Positions 1 through 8,705 of a DNA stretch of 48,261 nt are shown here, one piece after another. The stretch comes from Blastopirellula marina (GTDB taxonomy: Bacteria; Planctomycetota; Planctomycetia; Pirellulales; Thermoguttaceae). Both the position numbers and the translations under genes were made by a program. The stretch spans positions 1-48,261 of the forward strand of contig DYLS01000025.1 in assembly GCA_020721965.1 (NCBI GenBank). Reading direction: 5' to 3'. Under the pieces are notes generated by a model that was not told the origin of the DNA, ran no database searches, and was given only the letters and a program-made list of their open reading frames with translations. The stretch's first letter is position 1, and each line of letters opens with the position of its first letter.

Positions 1-51
1 TTCGTCTATATTGTGGTGTTCTGTGGTCGCTCTACAGACCCCCGTGAACGC

Positions 52-93
52 TCACAAGCCTAGCAAACAACCTTGCACTGTAGTGTGAAATGG
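52..93. repeat. REP-like intergenic repeat, copy 1
   Basis: This stretch holds the core AGCAAACAACCTTGCACTGTAG. Related sequence appears near 15.5 kb (AGCCATCAACCTTACGCTGTGG) and 17.7 kb (AGCAAACAACCCTACCCTGTAG). The shared core lies only between genes. It could be a REP-like element or an old mobile-element remnant. No function is visible. Confidence 0.45.
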
Positions 94-172
94 GGTGTTA
101 ATCCCGCGGGTTGCTCGTTGCCATATCGGTTTGGATGCCTCGCGGGCCGAGGCGGATTCGGGTGCGGATCTC

Positions 173-1108
173 ATGGACGTATTTTCGCTGTCTGAGCCGA
201 TCGCCTTCTTCAATGGAGAGTTTCTGTTACAGTCCCAATTGGGGTTGCCCGTTGTGGACTCTGGTTTTGTGCTGGGGGCGACGGTCACGGAGCAACTTCG
301 CACGTTCAACGGCAGAATCTTCGAGCCGGAGGAGCATTTTCAGCGATTGCGGCACTCCCTGGAGACGATCGGATGCGATGCCGCATTGCTCATACCGCCG
401 TTGATCTCGGCGGCGGAGCGGGTCGCCGCGCACAATCACAGGCTGCTATCCCAAGGCGACGATCTGGGGGTCTCGGTTTTTGTGACGCCAGGGAGGTACC
501 TGCCGTATTCGGGTCCCGGTCCGGTGACGCCCACCTTGTGCGTTCACACGTATCCCCTCCCTTTTTTCCTGTGGGCCGATAAATACCGGCGGGGGCAGTC
601 CCTGGCCATTCCCGAGGTGCGACAGGTGCCGCAGCGTTGTTGGCCAGCCCATCTCAAGTGCCGCAGCCGCATGCACTACTTTTTGGCCGACCGTCAGGCG
701 GAGGCCAAGGACCGCGGTGCCCGGGCCTTGCTGCTCGATTTGGACGACTTCGTCACAGAGACACCGACGGCGAATGTGGTGATTTATTCGGCCGCGCGCG
801 GGCTGGAATCGCCGCCGGACGAGCGCACGCTGCCGGGCATCAGTTTGCACTATGTGGCACACCTGGCCGAGCGTTTGGGGATTCCCTTCCGTCGCCGCGA
901 TCTGAGGACGGAAGACCTATTCCAAGCTGAGGAGATCATCCTCACCAGCACCCCTCTCTGCCTGCTGCCTGTCACGCGATTCGAGGGACGCCCTGTCGGC
1001 GACGGCAGGCCCGGGGCGATCTTTCGCAAGCTGCTGGACGCATGGAGTCAGGCCGTGGGCGTCGATATCGAAGCTCAGGCCCGAGCATTCGCCAGTCGCC
1101 CGAATTGA
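173..1108 (+). CDS. Aminotransferase class IV (IlvE/PabC/D-amino-acid transaminase fold)
   Basis: The 311-residue protein fits the PLP-dependent fold-type IV family of branched-chain aminotransferases, D-amino-acid transaminases and aminodeoxychorismate lyases. Near the N-terminus it has the family's FNGEF and DSGFVLGATVTEQLRTFNG segments. The likely PLP-binding lysine is Lys162 in HLKCRSRMHY, followed by the TETPTANVVIY stretch that matches the family's cofactor-binding E-x-x-x-N segment. LPGIS near residue 225 fits the phosphate-binding region. The exact substrate cannot be told from sequence: PabC-like and BCAT-like roles both remain possible. An ATG at 95 would add 26 residues that do not look like the family, so 173 is preferred. 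The neighbours give no pathway context. Confidence 0.85.
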   Translation: MDVFSLSEPIAFFNGEFLLQSQLGLPVVDSGFVLGATVTEQLRTFNGRIFEPEEHFQRLRHSLETIGCDAALLIPPLISAAERVAAHNHRLLSQGDDLGVSVFVTPGRYLPYSGPGPVTPTLCVHTYPLPFFLWADKYRRGQSLAIPEVRQVPQRCWPAHLKCRSRMHYFLADRQAEAKDRGARALLLDLDDFVTETPTANVVIYSAARGLESPPDERTLPGISLHYVAHLAERLGIPFRRRDLRTEDLFQAEEIILTSTPLCLLPVTRFEGRPVGDGRPGAIFRKLLDAWSQAVGVDIEAQARAFASRPN

Positions 1109-1393
1109 ACCTCGCCCGCTAGCACTACCGCGCAGGCTTGTTTCCTTGGCTCAACGTTGTTTCCGCGGCTCCCTAGCGTGCGGTGATGGGAGACAGTGCC
1201 TCGCAACCAATGCGGGGCGCATGATGCCACCAAGCGGACTTTGCGCCGTAGCACTGCGCGCTCTGGTCCGGCGGTTTGATGGTCCCTGGGGCGGCAAGCC
1301 GCGGTCCGTAGGGATCGCACCGAAGAGCAGAGGTTGCGGCGGTGCCCCCAGCGCTTTTGCCCCAATCGGCGGACATCCCTTGCTGTACTGGGG

Positions 1394-1618
1394 ATTCCGG
1401 ATGATCCGCCAATCGCTCGGGCTTGGGGAAGGATACGTGAAGCGTTAGGGCTTGGGGAAGGATACGTGAATCGGTAGGGCTTCAAAAATGGTGGACCCAT
1501 CGCTCGGCTTCAAAAAAAGATCGGCCAATCATCAGGGCTTTCGAAATGATAGGTCCGTCGCTAGCGATTCAAAAATGATGGCCAAATCGCCAGGGCTTCG
1601 AAAACCGCGGCTGAACGG
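1394..1618. repeat. Degenerate 29-bp tandem array
   Basis: About eight imperfect units of 28-30 bp fill the gap before the vWA gene. Units begin near 1394, 1422, 1451, 1480, 1508, 1538, 1567 and 1596. Two adjacent units (1422-1450 and 1451-1479) are nearly identical, both starting CTTGGGGAAGGATACGTGAA. The others share the frame CTTCAAAAATGRT...CCAATCGCCAGGG. The rest of the 1109-1706 gap (about 600 bp) holds no gene that I can support. Confidence 0.75.
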
Positions 1619-1706
1619 TCCTGTTGCAACCTATATTTGAGATGATCCCTCGGTGTATCGGGCTACCTACCGCCCCTCCCTCCCTCGATATCGGTTCAGC
1701 CTCGCC

Positions 1707-3605
1707 ATGCCCAAGGTACGTTGGATGCTACAGCGTTTGAAGTGCCTTCCTTGCTCGAGCCGGAGCAGATTCTGGCAGGCATTCACCTTGGGGCTGGTCG
1801 TGGGGGGATTGTCGGCGGTGATGGCGATGGAAGCCATGCGAATCCAAACACTGCGGATTCGGCTCCAGTCGGCCGCCGACGTTTACGCTATCCATCAGGC
1901 GAGGCATTTGGGCCAGCGATGCCAGGCGGAGTCGCTTGCCAAAGGGCAATCCGGAACCGCATCGGCATTTACACGGGTGGCCGCACGCAAGGAACTCGTT
2001 CAGGTGACGGCAGGTATCTGGGACCAGACCACGCGGCGGTTTCACGCCACGGAGGACTGCGGCAATGCGGTCCGCGTAATCGTATCGGAAAATGCTCATT
2101 CATCGGGCTTTTTCGGAGGGATCGTGGGTTCGGATATGGGAGAGATGCCACATACCAGCACGGCCGAATCCGTAGCCGCCGTGGTGGCGCGGGACATCGT
2201 ATTTCTGGTCGATCTGTCCGGGGCGATGAATGATGCCACGGAACCGGTTTGGGCCTGGGCGCACACCTGTCCCATGGTGTCTCGGACAGACGCTCCTCCG
2301 CCTCCGGTCGGGTTGCAACAAGTCTTCGACGACTTTGGCTTCGGGGCGTATCCGGGCGAGTCGGAGTGGTTTGGCAAGCCCTGGGGAGCGGGGCCGGGGG
2401 TATCGGCGTACACACAGTTGGCTTCTGACGGCAGCCCTTTGACCGACGCGCCCCTGCCCACCCGTTACCGCATTCGACCCGAGGACAATCCGCTGACCCG
2501 AAAACGCAAAATCTACTCGCTGGTGATCGACGAGCAAATTGCGCGGCTCATGCCGCGTGCATGGCCCACGCCCAGCAGCGAAAGCCATTACGACTTTTGG
2601 GCGGCCTACTTGGACTACCTATTGGTTCCGGCGTCGGAAAGAGAGCGGCTCGGCATGCTTCCGCCCGAACAAAGCCCGGACCGGTTGGACCGGTTTTGCA
2701 ATCCCGACCGCGACTGGTGTCCCCACCTGCCGCACGATGTCTTGGTGGACTCGGCGGGCTTCATCGGATATCGGACGTACCTCCAGTTCCTGCTGGACCT
2801 CGGTAGGAATCGGTGGCCAGCAAAGACGCGGGACGGCGCATGGTCCGAATTTGGCCCGGGTCGCCCGCTCCACGAGGAGGGCACCGCGGGGGGCGTGTTT
2901 TCGTTCCCGCCGCGCGAGCAGCCGATGCACGCCGTGCGACGGTCCTTGATTGCTGCCCTGGCCGGGCTTCAGCGTCGCAATGCGCTGCTGCCAGATGCCG
3001 GGCTGCGCGACCGCATCGCCTTGATCGGCTACGACGCCCCGCAAGCCGGTGGGGCGATGATCTTCCAGCCGTTGACCACGGAGTATCGCGCCGCCATGCT
3101 TGCGTGCCAGCGGCTCCAGGCGGGCAGCGACAAGACCTCGGGGGAAGAGGTAGAGGCGGGCCTTCGCTCCGCCCTGCAAGTGGCACGGAAATGGACCAGC
3201 GTCGATCGGCCGGCCAGCCATCGCGACCGCTGGATCGTGCTGATTCGCTCAGATGGCCATGCCGCCACGGTACCTGTATCCCGGTGGCACGAAGGAAAAG
3301 ACGGTGTGGGCCAGGCCGACGGTATTACGTTTTCGCCAGACACCGGCGTGCCGACGCGACCTTGCCGCGAGGAGACCGCCAAGCTCATCGCGCGGTTGGT
3401 GCTGGAAGGCTATCGCGTACACACGGTTGCCGTGGGACCGAACGGGGTGGTCGCCATGCACGATGGCAGCGGAGGCACACGCTGCACGCTCCCCGCGCGT
3501 TCATCCCATGCCCTGGCACAGTGGCGATTTGCTGAAGTTAAACGCGAATTGACCGAACTCCTCTCTGGGCTGGCGTCTTCGGCCCGCGTTCGGCTCGTGC
3601 CCTAA
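1707..3605 (+). CDS. vWA-domain protein with TadE/TadG-like N-terminus
   Basis: The 632-residue protein starts with a short basic tail and one membrane segment (about 24-46). This is followed by RIRLQSAADVYAIHQARHLG, which resembles the N-terminal helix of TadE/TadG-type pilus-assembly proteins. A von Willebrand A domain begins at DIVFLVDLSGAMND (Asp169), where the usual DxSxS metal site reads DLSGA: the second Ser is Ala. The C-terminal half contains DRWIVLIRSDGHA and VHTVAVGPNG, typical of late vWA strands. The protein is probably anchored in the cytoplasmic membrane with the vWA domain outside. A GTG at 1653 would add 18 residues before the basic tail, and ATG 1707 gives a cleaner start. 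No other tad genes are nearby, so a pilus role is inference. Confidence 0.7.
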   Translation: MPKVRWMLQRLKCLPCSSRSRFWQAFTLGLVVGGLSAVMAMEAMRIQTLRIRLQSAADVYAIHQARHLGQRCQAESLAKGQSGTASAFTRVAARKELVQVTAGIWDQTTRRFHATEDCGNAVRVIVSENAHSSGFFGGIVGSDMGEMPHTSTAESVAAVVARDIVFLVDLSGAMNDATEPVWAWAHTCPMVSRTDAPPPPVGLQQVFDDFGFGAYPGESEWFGKPWGAGPGVSAYTQLASDGSPLTDAPLPTRYRIRPEDNPLTRKRKIYSLVIDEQIARLMPRAWPTPSSESHYDFWAAYLDYLLVPASERERLGMLPPEQSPDRLDRFCNPDRDWCPHLPHDVLVDSAGFIGYRTYLQFLLDLGRNRWPAKTRDGAWSEFGPGRPLHEEGTAGGVFSFPPREQPMHAVRRSLIAALAGLQRRNALLPDAGLRDRIALIGYDAPQAGGAMIFQPLTTEYRAAMLACQRLQAGSDKTSGEEVEAGLRSALQVARKWTSVDRPASHRDRWIVLIRSDGHAATVPVSRWHEGKDGVGQADGITFSPDTGVPTRPCREETAKLIARLVLEGYRVHTVAVGPNGVVAMHDGSGGTRCTLPARSSHALAQWRFAEVKRELTELLSGLASSARVRLVP

Positions 3606-3629
3606 AACTAGCTCGTCGTGCATCAGAAC

Positions 3630-3732
3630 AGGTTTGGCTCGGGCGTCACCACGCGTTCGGTCCGGGCAATAGAACGGGTTCGGCCCGGGCGTTAAACACG
3701 TTCGGCGCGTACACCAAGTGGGGTTCGACGCC
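3630..3732. repeat. Degenerate ~23-bp tandem array
   Basis: Four to five imperfect copies of a unit resembling GTTCGGCCCGGGC plus about 10 variable bases begin 25 bp after the stop of the vWA gene. The 3606-4130 gap otherwise holds only two weak small open frames (3912 and 4081). Confidence 0.6.
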
Positions 3733-3911
3733 TCCTATAATCAGCCCTGCCCGAAATCGGGTTGGTGGCAGTGCATGCACCTGCTTACAATGATGGTAGC
3801 GTAGTGATGCTAGGGGGTAGGTTTGGACTGCTGGTTTGGACTATTCATTGGGCTATTCAACGGTTTGGGCTGTTCCAGAGGATTACCCCCGGGTTGGGAG
3901 GGAAGGGAGAA

Positions 3912-4049
3912 ATGACGAACTCGAAAGGGCAGCCGCGCAAAACCCAGCGGATTGTGCGGCGACCGGCCACCGCGTTTGCGCACCTGCGGAAACGGATGGC
4001 CCAACGATCGCCCAAGGGGTTGAGTCGTCGCAGGCCGCCCAATCCATGA
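3912..4049 (+). CDS. Possible small basic protein (45 aa)
   Basis: The frame encodes a 45-residue, very Arg/Lys-rich peptide starting MTNSKGQPRKTQRIVRR. The purine-rich run GGGAGGGAAGGGAGAA directly before the ATG could serve as a ribosome-binding site, which is the main support. There is no recognisable domain and no homologue known to me. It lies 81 bp before the UbiD-type gene and could equally be chance. Confidence 0.2.
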   Translation: MTNSKGQPRKTQRIVRRPATAFAHLRKRMAQRSPKGLSRRRPPNP

Positions 4050-4080
4050 GGTCTTGGCGGTAGAGGAGGAAGGCGTCTTC

Positions 4081-4188
4081 ATGGCGCCGCCGTCGATTAC
4101 GGCAAGGACCTGGTTTCTGGGAAATGCAACATGGGTTACCGCACGCTCCGCGCCTGTGTCGAAGATCTGCTGGCCACGCGCCGCATGA
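4081..4188 (+). CDS. Possible leader peptide overlapping the UbiD-type gene
   Basis: A 35-codon frame starts at an ATG preceded by a strong Shine-Dalgarno run, AGAGGAGGAAGG, seven bases upstream. It ends at 4188 inside the decarboxylase gene, in another frame. The decarboxylase's own start at 4131 has only a weak Shine-Dalgarno. Translational coupling is therefore possible, but the peptide shows no recognisable features. Confidence 0.2.
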   Translation: MAPPSITARTWFLGNATWVTARSAPVSKICWPRAA

Positions 4189-5978
4189 TTCAAATCGACG
4201 TTCCGATCGATCCGAATCTGGAGGCGGCGGAGATTCAACGGCGTGTGTTTCGGGCGGGCGGTCCCGCACTCTATTTCGCCTCGGTTCGTGGCTGCCGCTT
4301 TCCCATGGCCTGCAATTTGTTTGGCACCATGGATCGGGTTCGATACATTTTTCGCGATGCGCTGGACGGTTTGGCCCGGCTCGTTCAGTTTGGCGTCGAT
4401 CCCTCCGACTGGCTGCGTCGGCCCCGATTGATGTTGAAGCTCCCTTGGTGGGCGCTGACCGCGCGGCCCAAGCCCGTCTCCTGGGGACCGGCCACGGCGT
4501 ACGGGATATCCGTCTCGCAACTGCCGCATCTTCGCTCTTGGCCGAATGATGGTGGGGCCTACATCACGTTGCCGGTGGTGTACACGGAAGACCCGGCCCG
4601 GCCCGGCTTCTTCCATTCCAACCTGGGCATGTACCGCATCCAGCTCGACGGCGGGCAGTACGAGCCGGACCACCAGGTGGGAATGCATTATCAGATTCAC
4701 CGCGGTATCGGCGTGCACCACGCCAAGGCCATCGAGCTGAAGCAGAAGCTCCGCGTGAACGTGTTCGTGGGAGGGGCGCCGGCCATGACGGTCGCCGCCG
4801 TCATGCCGCTCCCCGAGGGGATCAGCGAGTTGTTCTTCGCCGGGCTTTTGGGCCGCCATCGCATCCCCATGATCCGCAGAAAGGACAGCTTGCCGATCTA
4901 CGCCGAGGCGGACTTCGTGCTGACCGGCTATATCGAACCCAAGCGATTGCTGCCGGAGGGACCGTTCGGCGATCACTTGGGCTACTACAGTTTGGCCCAC
5001 GACTTTCCCATGATGCGCGTCGAGCATGTGTATCATCGACCGCGACCGATCTGGCCTTTTACCGTGGTCGGGCGGCCGCCTCAAGAGGACACGATGTTTG
5101 GTCGCCTGATTCACGAGATCGTGGGACCGATCCTTCCCAGGACGATACCTGGGATTCGGGCGGTGCATGCGGTGGATGCGGCGGGCGTGCACCCGCTGCT
5201 GCTGGCGATTGGCAGCGAACGGTACACCCCCTACGACGAACGGAAACGGCCCCAGGAGCTGCTCACGCTGGCCAACGCGCTGTTGGGGCAGGGGCAGCTT
5301 TCCCTGGCCAAGTATCTCTGGCTCGCCGCGGGCGAGGATGATCCCGAACTGGATGTCCACGATGTGGGCGACTTCTTCCGGCACATGTTGGAGCGCGTGG
5401 ACTGGCACCGCGATCTGCATTTTCAGACGTGCACGACGGCCGACACGCTGGACTACACCGGTGGGGCGCTCAACACAGGCTCGAAACTGATCGTCGCCGC
5501 GGTCGGCACCCCGCGACGGACGCTCCCCGTGGCCCTGGATTCCCGCATCAAGATGCCCCGAGACTCGGGCTTTCGAGATCCGCGGGTGCTCTTGCCGGGG
5601 ATTTTGGTCGTACAAGGTCCCCCGTTTCGGGCGGAGGAAAACGGAGAAGACAAGAGTATGGCCGCGTATTGCGCTGCCTACACCCGTCACGACGCCATCA
5701 ACCTCTTTCCCCTCATCGTGGTGGCGGACGACGCGGACTTCACCGCTCGGAATCTTGACAATTTTTTGTGGACCACGTTCACCCGCAGCGATCCCGCCCG
5801 GGATGTGCATGGGATCGAGGCCTTCATCCATCGCAAGCACTGGGGTTGCCACGGCTCGTTGGTGATCGATGCCCGAGCCAAGCCGGAGCATCCGCCCCCG
5901 TTGATCGAGAATCCGGAGGTCTCGCGGCGGGTCGACGAGCTGGCGGCCCCCGGAAAACCGCTGCACGGGATCATCTGA
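4131..5978 (+). CDS. UbiD-family prenylated-FMN decarboxylase
   Basis: The 615-residue protein belongs to the UbiD family of reversible (de)carboxylases that use prenylated FMN. Visible family features include RRMIQIDVPIDPNLE near the start, YRIQLDGGQYEPDHQVGMHYQIHRG written here in two halves (YRIQLDGGQ and GMHYQIHRGIG), and LTGYIEPKRLLPEGPFGDH. The last contains the E-G-P-F-G-D catalytic acid cluster and is followed by LGYYS. At 615 residues it is longer than E. coli UbiD (about 497) and closer to the long forms seen in several phyla. Candidate roles are a menaquinone/ubiquinone-type or aromatic-acid decarboxylase. No UbiX partner or quinone gene is in the window, so the substrate is unknown. 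Confidence 0.88.
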   Translation: MGYRTLRACVEDLLATRRMIQIDVPIDPNLEAAEIQRRVFRAGGPALYFASVRGCRFPMACNLFGTMDRVRYIFRDALDGLARLVQFGVDPSDWLRRPRLMLKLPWWALTARPKPVSWGPATAYGISVSQLPHLRSWPNDGGAYITLPVVYTEDPARPGFFHSNLGMYRIQLDGGQYEPDHQVGMHYQIHRGIGVHHAKAIELKQKLRVNVFVGGAPAMTVAAVMPLPEGISELFFAGLLGRHRIPMIRRKDSLPIYAEADFVLTGYIEPKRLLPEGPFGDHLGYYSLAHDFPMMRVEHVYHRPRPIWPFTVVGRPPQEDTMFGRLIHEIVGPILPRTIPGIRAVHAVDAAGVHPLLLAIGSERYTPYDERKRPQELLTLANALLGQGQLSLAKYLWLAAGEDDPELDVHDVGDFFRHMLERVDWHRDLHFQTCTTADTLDYTGGALNTGSKLIVAAVGTPRRTLPVALDSRIKMPRDSGFRDPRVLLPGILVVQGPPFRAEENGEDKSMAAYCAAYTRHDAINLFPLIVVADDADFTARNLDNFLWTTFTRSDPARDVHGIEAFIHRKHWGCHGSLVIDARAKPEHPPPLIENPEVSRRVDELAAPGKPLHGII

Positions 5979-6057
5979 AGGCCCATCTGCGGTCCCGGCG
6001 GCCGGGAGCGGCGATGCGCGTCGGGGATCGAAACCACGGCTCCCAGTGCGGTTGCAG

Positions 6058-6211
6058 GTAACCGTTCACGGAATATTCCGAGAACCATGCCGGGTTGACC
6101 ACAACGTCCTGTAGTTCCCTTGAACAATCGGCCGCTGCGAGCAGGGCGTTTTTGCTACACGGTTCGTGAAAACGCCGCGTTCTCCGCATCATGCCACCCG
6201 TGAACGGTTAC
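6058..6211. mobile_element. Short non-coding element with GTAACCGTTCACGG inverted termini
   Basis: The 154-bp segment starts GTAACCGTTCACGG and ends with its exact reverse complement. The flanking octamers GGTTGCAG (6050-6057) and GGTCACAG (6212-6219) match at six of eight positions, as an old 8-bp target duplication would. A 5'-GTAA terminus with an 8-bp duplication recalls IS66-type elements, but that link is from memory. No transposase is present. The right flank overlaps the stop codon of the M50 gene. Related ends occur at 24622-24635 and 46140-46153. Confidence 0.6.
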
Positions 6212-6213
6212 GG

Positions 6214-8460
6214 TCACAGGCGGAAATTGAACGTCCGCGCGACAATCCGCCACAGCCGTTCCGCGATGGTCAGCCAATTCGCGGGATCGGTGCGGACCTT
6301 GGCCCGACCGCGGAGACCAGCGAACAATCGTCCCGAAGTGTCATCGAGGGGGACGCGGGCCTGATAGGAAATGCTGATCGGCTTTTCCACGCCGGTCGTG
6401 GGGTCGGTTTTGGTGGCCAACTCGCCTCCTGCCTTGCCCGACAAACGAATCGAAGCGGCCTCGGTTTGCCGCTTCGCGACTTCGGCGATTTCGCCGTGGA
6501 ACGTCTCCGCCGGCAGCTCATCGAGCTTGATTCTTACCGACAACCCAGGGCGGACGAAGTCCACGTCGGCTTGATCGACGACCAGAACGGCCTCCATGCG
6601 TTGCGGATCGCCGATCAGGCAGAACAGCTCGCCCGTCCGCAGATAGGCTCCCAGATTGCGCTTTTCCAAGGGCGTGGCCGACCATTCCGCGAGGTTCGTT
6701 TCGGGCGTCTCACGCTGGGCCTTCCAGGGGGGCGGGTAAACGACGCCGTCCGCGGCGGCGCGGAGTACCAGGCGCTCGCGATCGCGAAGTTTCTCGGCCA
6801 ACTGGTTCTGGGCAGTTTGAGAGGCCTCGCGAAGCGTGGGGATCTCGGCCGCCGCCGCCGGATCGTCGAAACGGCGGCGCTCCAAACCCTGAAGGCGAAC
6901 CTCGTACTGCTTGACGATGGTTTGGAGCCGGGCAATCTCGTATTCCAGGTCGCGATCGCTGAGGCGGGCTAGGACCTGGCCCGCCTTGACGCGTTCGCCG
7001 GGCCGCACCAGCACCGCGTCGATCCGCCCCGGGACCTCGACGTAAACCGGAACGGCGTCCCGTGGTTGGACCTCGCAGGTACACATCACATGGTACGGCA
7101 GGGGGACGAAAAAGAGGAAAGCCAAGATCGCCCCCAGCCCCGCCAAAGTCATGTACAGTCGCGGTTTTTTCACCTGACTCCACCTTCCCGGCACTCGGAG
7201 AAACCGGAATAACTGGTACAGGGGTTGGATCAACAGCCCATACAGCGAAGCCAAAGCGATGGCCTGCCCGATGATTTCCAGACGGTAAGGTTTGAAGATG
7301 CGATTCAGAAACAGGAGGATGGAGAGCACGACCACCCAGCGATAGATGACCGCCGCCACCGAATAGGTGATGAATAGGGCATGGTTGCGTTGCGGCAAAA
7401 AGGGATCGTCTGGTGATTCCAGACCGAGAAAGAGATTGGCCGTATGGCGGGAAAGGATCTGGGTGGCCTTCTGCCGGAGGTTGGGAATCTCCAAGATGTC
7501 GGAGAGTACGTAGTAGCCGTCGTAGCGGAGGAGCGGATTGCCATTGAAGATCACGGTACTTACCGAGCAGATGAACATGACGTTCAACGCCAGGTGATTG
7601 ACCAGTCCCGGTTCGGTAAACCACCACAGGAAGGTAGCCAGCGCGGCGAGCGTCAGCTCGACGAAGATTCCCGCCGCCCCGATCAGTGCGCGGTGCCAGC
7701 GATTGGGGAGCATCCAGGAATCGGAGACATTGCAGTACAGGCAGGGGGTCAAAACGAGAAACATCACGCCCAGCTCGTGGCATTCGCCGCCGAAGTGCTT
7801 GCAGCTCACGCCGTGGCCGAATTCGTGGATGACTTTCGTCACGGCCAGCACGGCCGCCAACCAGAGGGCGTTGGTTGGAGTGAAAAACTGTTGAAAAGTG
7901 GGTAACCGCGAAAGAAATACGTTGAACTCGACCAAGACCAGGAGCAAGGCAGAGAGCCACAGGATTACGCACAGAGTAAACGTCACGGGGTGAAATACCC
8001 AGCGGACATACGGGTAAAGGGCGTTCAGGATACGCTCGGGGTCGATGCCCTTGAAACGGATCGCCAGAATATTGCTGACGGCTTGGATCAGTTCTTTTTT
8101 TCGCCGTTCGCGCCGCCGTTTGAGGAGGTGATAGCCTTGCTCCGGGACGTCGGCCACGACCAGCCCGCTGCGATGCAGCATCCCCAGGAATTGTTGCAAT
8201 TCTTCCAGCGTGATCTTCTGTGGCGGGAATTCGGCCTCGAAACGTTCCTTGATGGCATCCAAGCTGGAGGTGCCGTCCAATTGATTGAGAAGGAAAAACT
8301 CCTCCTCGCGAAACCGGAAATAGTTCAGCCCGACGGGGTCCTTGATGACCCAGTAGTTCTCGCCCTCGTAGCGCTGCCGTTGCGCCACCAGGTCCTGGCG
8401 CTTGCGCAGGGATACGCGACGCGCCGAGCTGGAAACGAGGCTGTCGCTGAGGGTGACCAT
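6214..8460 (-). CDS. PqqD-like / M50 site-2-protease-like / HlyD fusion membrane protein
   Basis: The 748-residue protein has three parts. Residues about 30-105 resemble a PqqD-type peptide-binding winged helix (WVIKDPVGLNYFRFREEEF...LDGTSSLDAI). Residues about 155-440 form a polytopic M50 metalloprotease core with HEFGH at 212-216 and the second motif NGNPLLRYDG at 306-315. All expected zinc ligands (His212, His216, Asp314) are present. After a membrane segment near 435-450, residues about 470-730 form a HlyD-type lipoyl/barrel adaptor (VEVPGRIDAVLVRPGERVKAGQ) with a helical hairpin. The gene is the last of a same-strand locus with two more HlyD-type genes and an outer-membrane barrel. Processing or export of a peptide is the natural inference, but no substrate is identified. 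Its stop codon abuts a repeat element. Confidence 0.85.
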   Translation of the reverse strand: MVTLSDSLVSSSARRVSLRKRQDLVAQRQRYEGENYWVIKDPVGLNYFRFREEEFFLLNQLDGTSSLDAIKERFEAEFPPQKITLEELQQFLGMLHRSGLVVADVPEQGYHLLKRRRERRKKELIQAVSNILAIRFKGIDPERILNALYPYVRWVFHPVTFTLCVILWLSALLLVLVEFNVFLSRLPTFQQFFTPTNALWLAAVLAVTKVIHEFGHGVSCKHFGGECHELGVMFLVLTPCLYCNVSDSWMLPNRWHRALIGAAGIFVELTLAALATFLWWFTEPGLVNHLALNVMFICSVSTVIFNGNPLLRYDGYYVLSDILEIPNLRQKATQILSRHTANLFLGLESPDDPFLPQRNHALFITYSVAAVIYRWVVVLSILLFLNRIFKPYRLEIIGQAIALASLYGLLIQPLYQLFRFLRVPGRWSQVKKPRLYMTLAGLGAILAFLFFVPLPYHVMCTCEVQPRDAVPVYVEVPGRIDAVLVRPGERVKAGQVLARLSDRDLEYEIARLQTIVKQYEVRLQGLERRRFDDPAAAAEIPTLREASQTAQNQLAEKLRDRERLVLRAAADGVVYPPPWKAQRETPETNLAEWSATPLEKRNLGAYLRTGELFCLIGDPQRMEAVLVVDQADVDFVRPGLSVRIKLDELPAETFHGEIAEVAKRQTEAASIRLSGKAGGELATKTDPTTGVEKPISISYQARVPLDDTSGRLFAGLRGRAKVRTDPANWLTIAERLWRIVARTFNFRL

Positions 8461-8490
8461 GGTGAGGACCGTCGAGACGCGAAGTTAGTA

Positions 8491-8655
8491 CTGGACTTTT
8501 GCAAACCGTTCGTTCCCTCTCTGGGAGCGGGCGATAAACTGTGACTCTGGGGAATTCAGGAAAATAAGGTAGTCCGTTTTCGCTGTAAACTATGCTCCTT
8601 CTTTAACCTCATGAGGAGCGAGTGGAGCTTGTGGACCCAATTTGCAAAAGTCCAG
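8491..8655. mobile_element. MITE-like element, copy A
   Basis: The 165-bp non-coding segment is bounded by perfect 15-bp inverted repeats, CTGGACTTTTGCAAA and its complement. The 6-bp flanks are TTAGTA (8485-8490) and GTAGTA (8656-8661), five of six identical. It lies between two genes of the envelope locus, where it could affect co-transcription. Related copies are at 14216 and 24409. Confidence 0.75.
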
Positions 8656-8705
8656 GTAGTAACCGCTTCATGCCCCCATGCGGCAGGGCCTGGCCCGGGC
8701 TGGGG

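Noticed and set aside
1394-1618. 29-bp units considered as a CRISPR array
   Set aside because: Units are directly adjacent and variable throughout. There are no conserved repeats separated by unique spacers and no cas genes.
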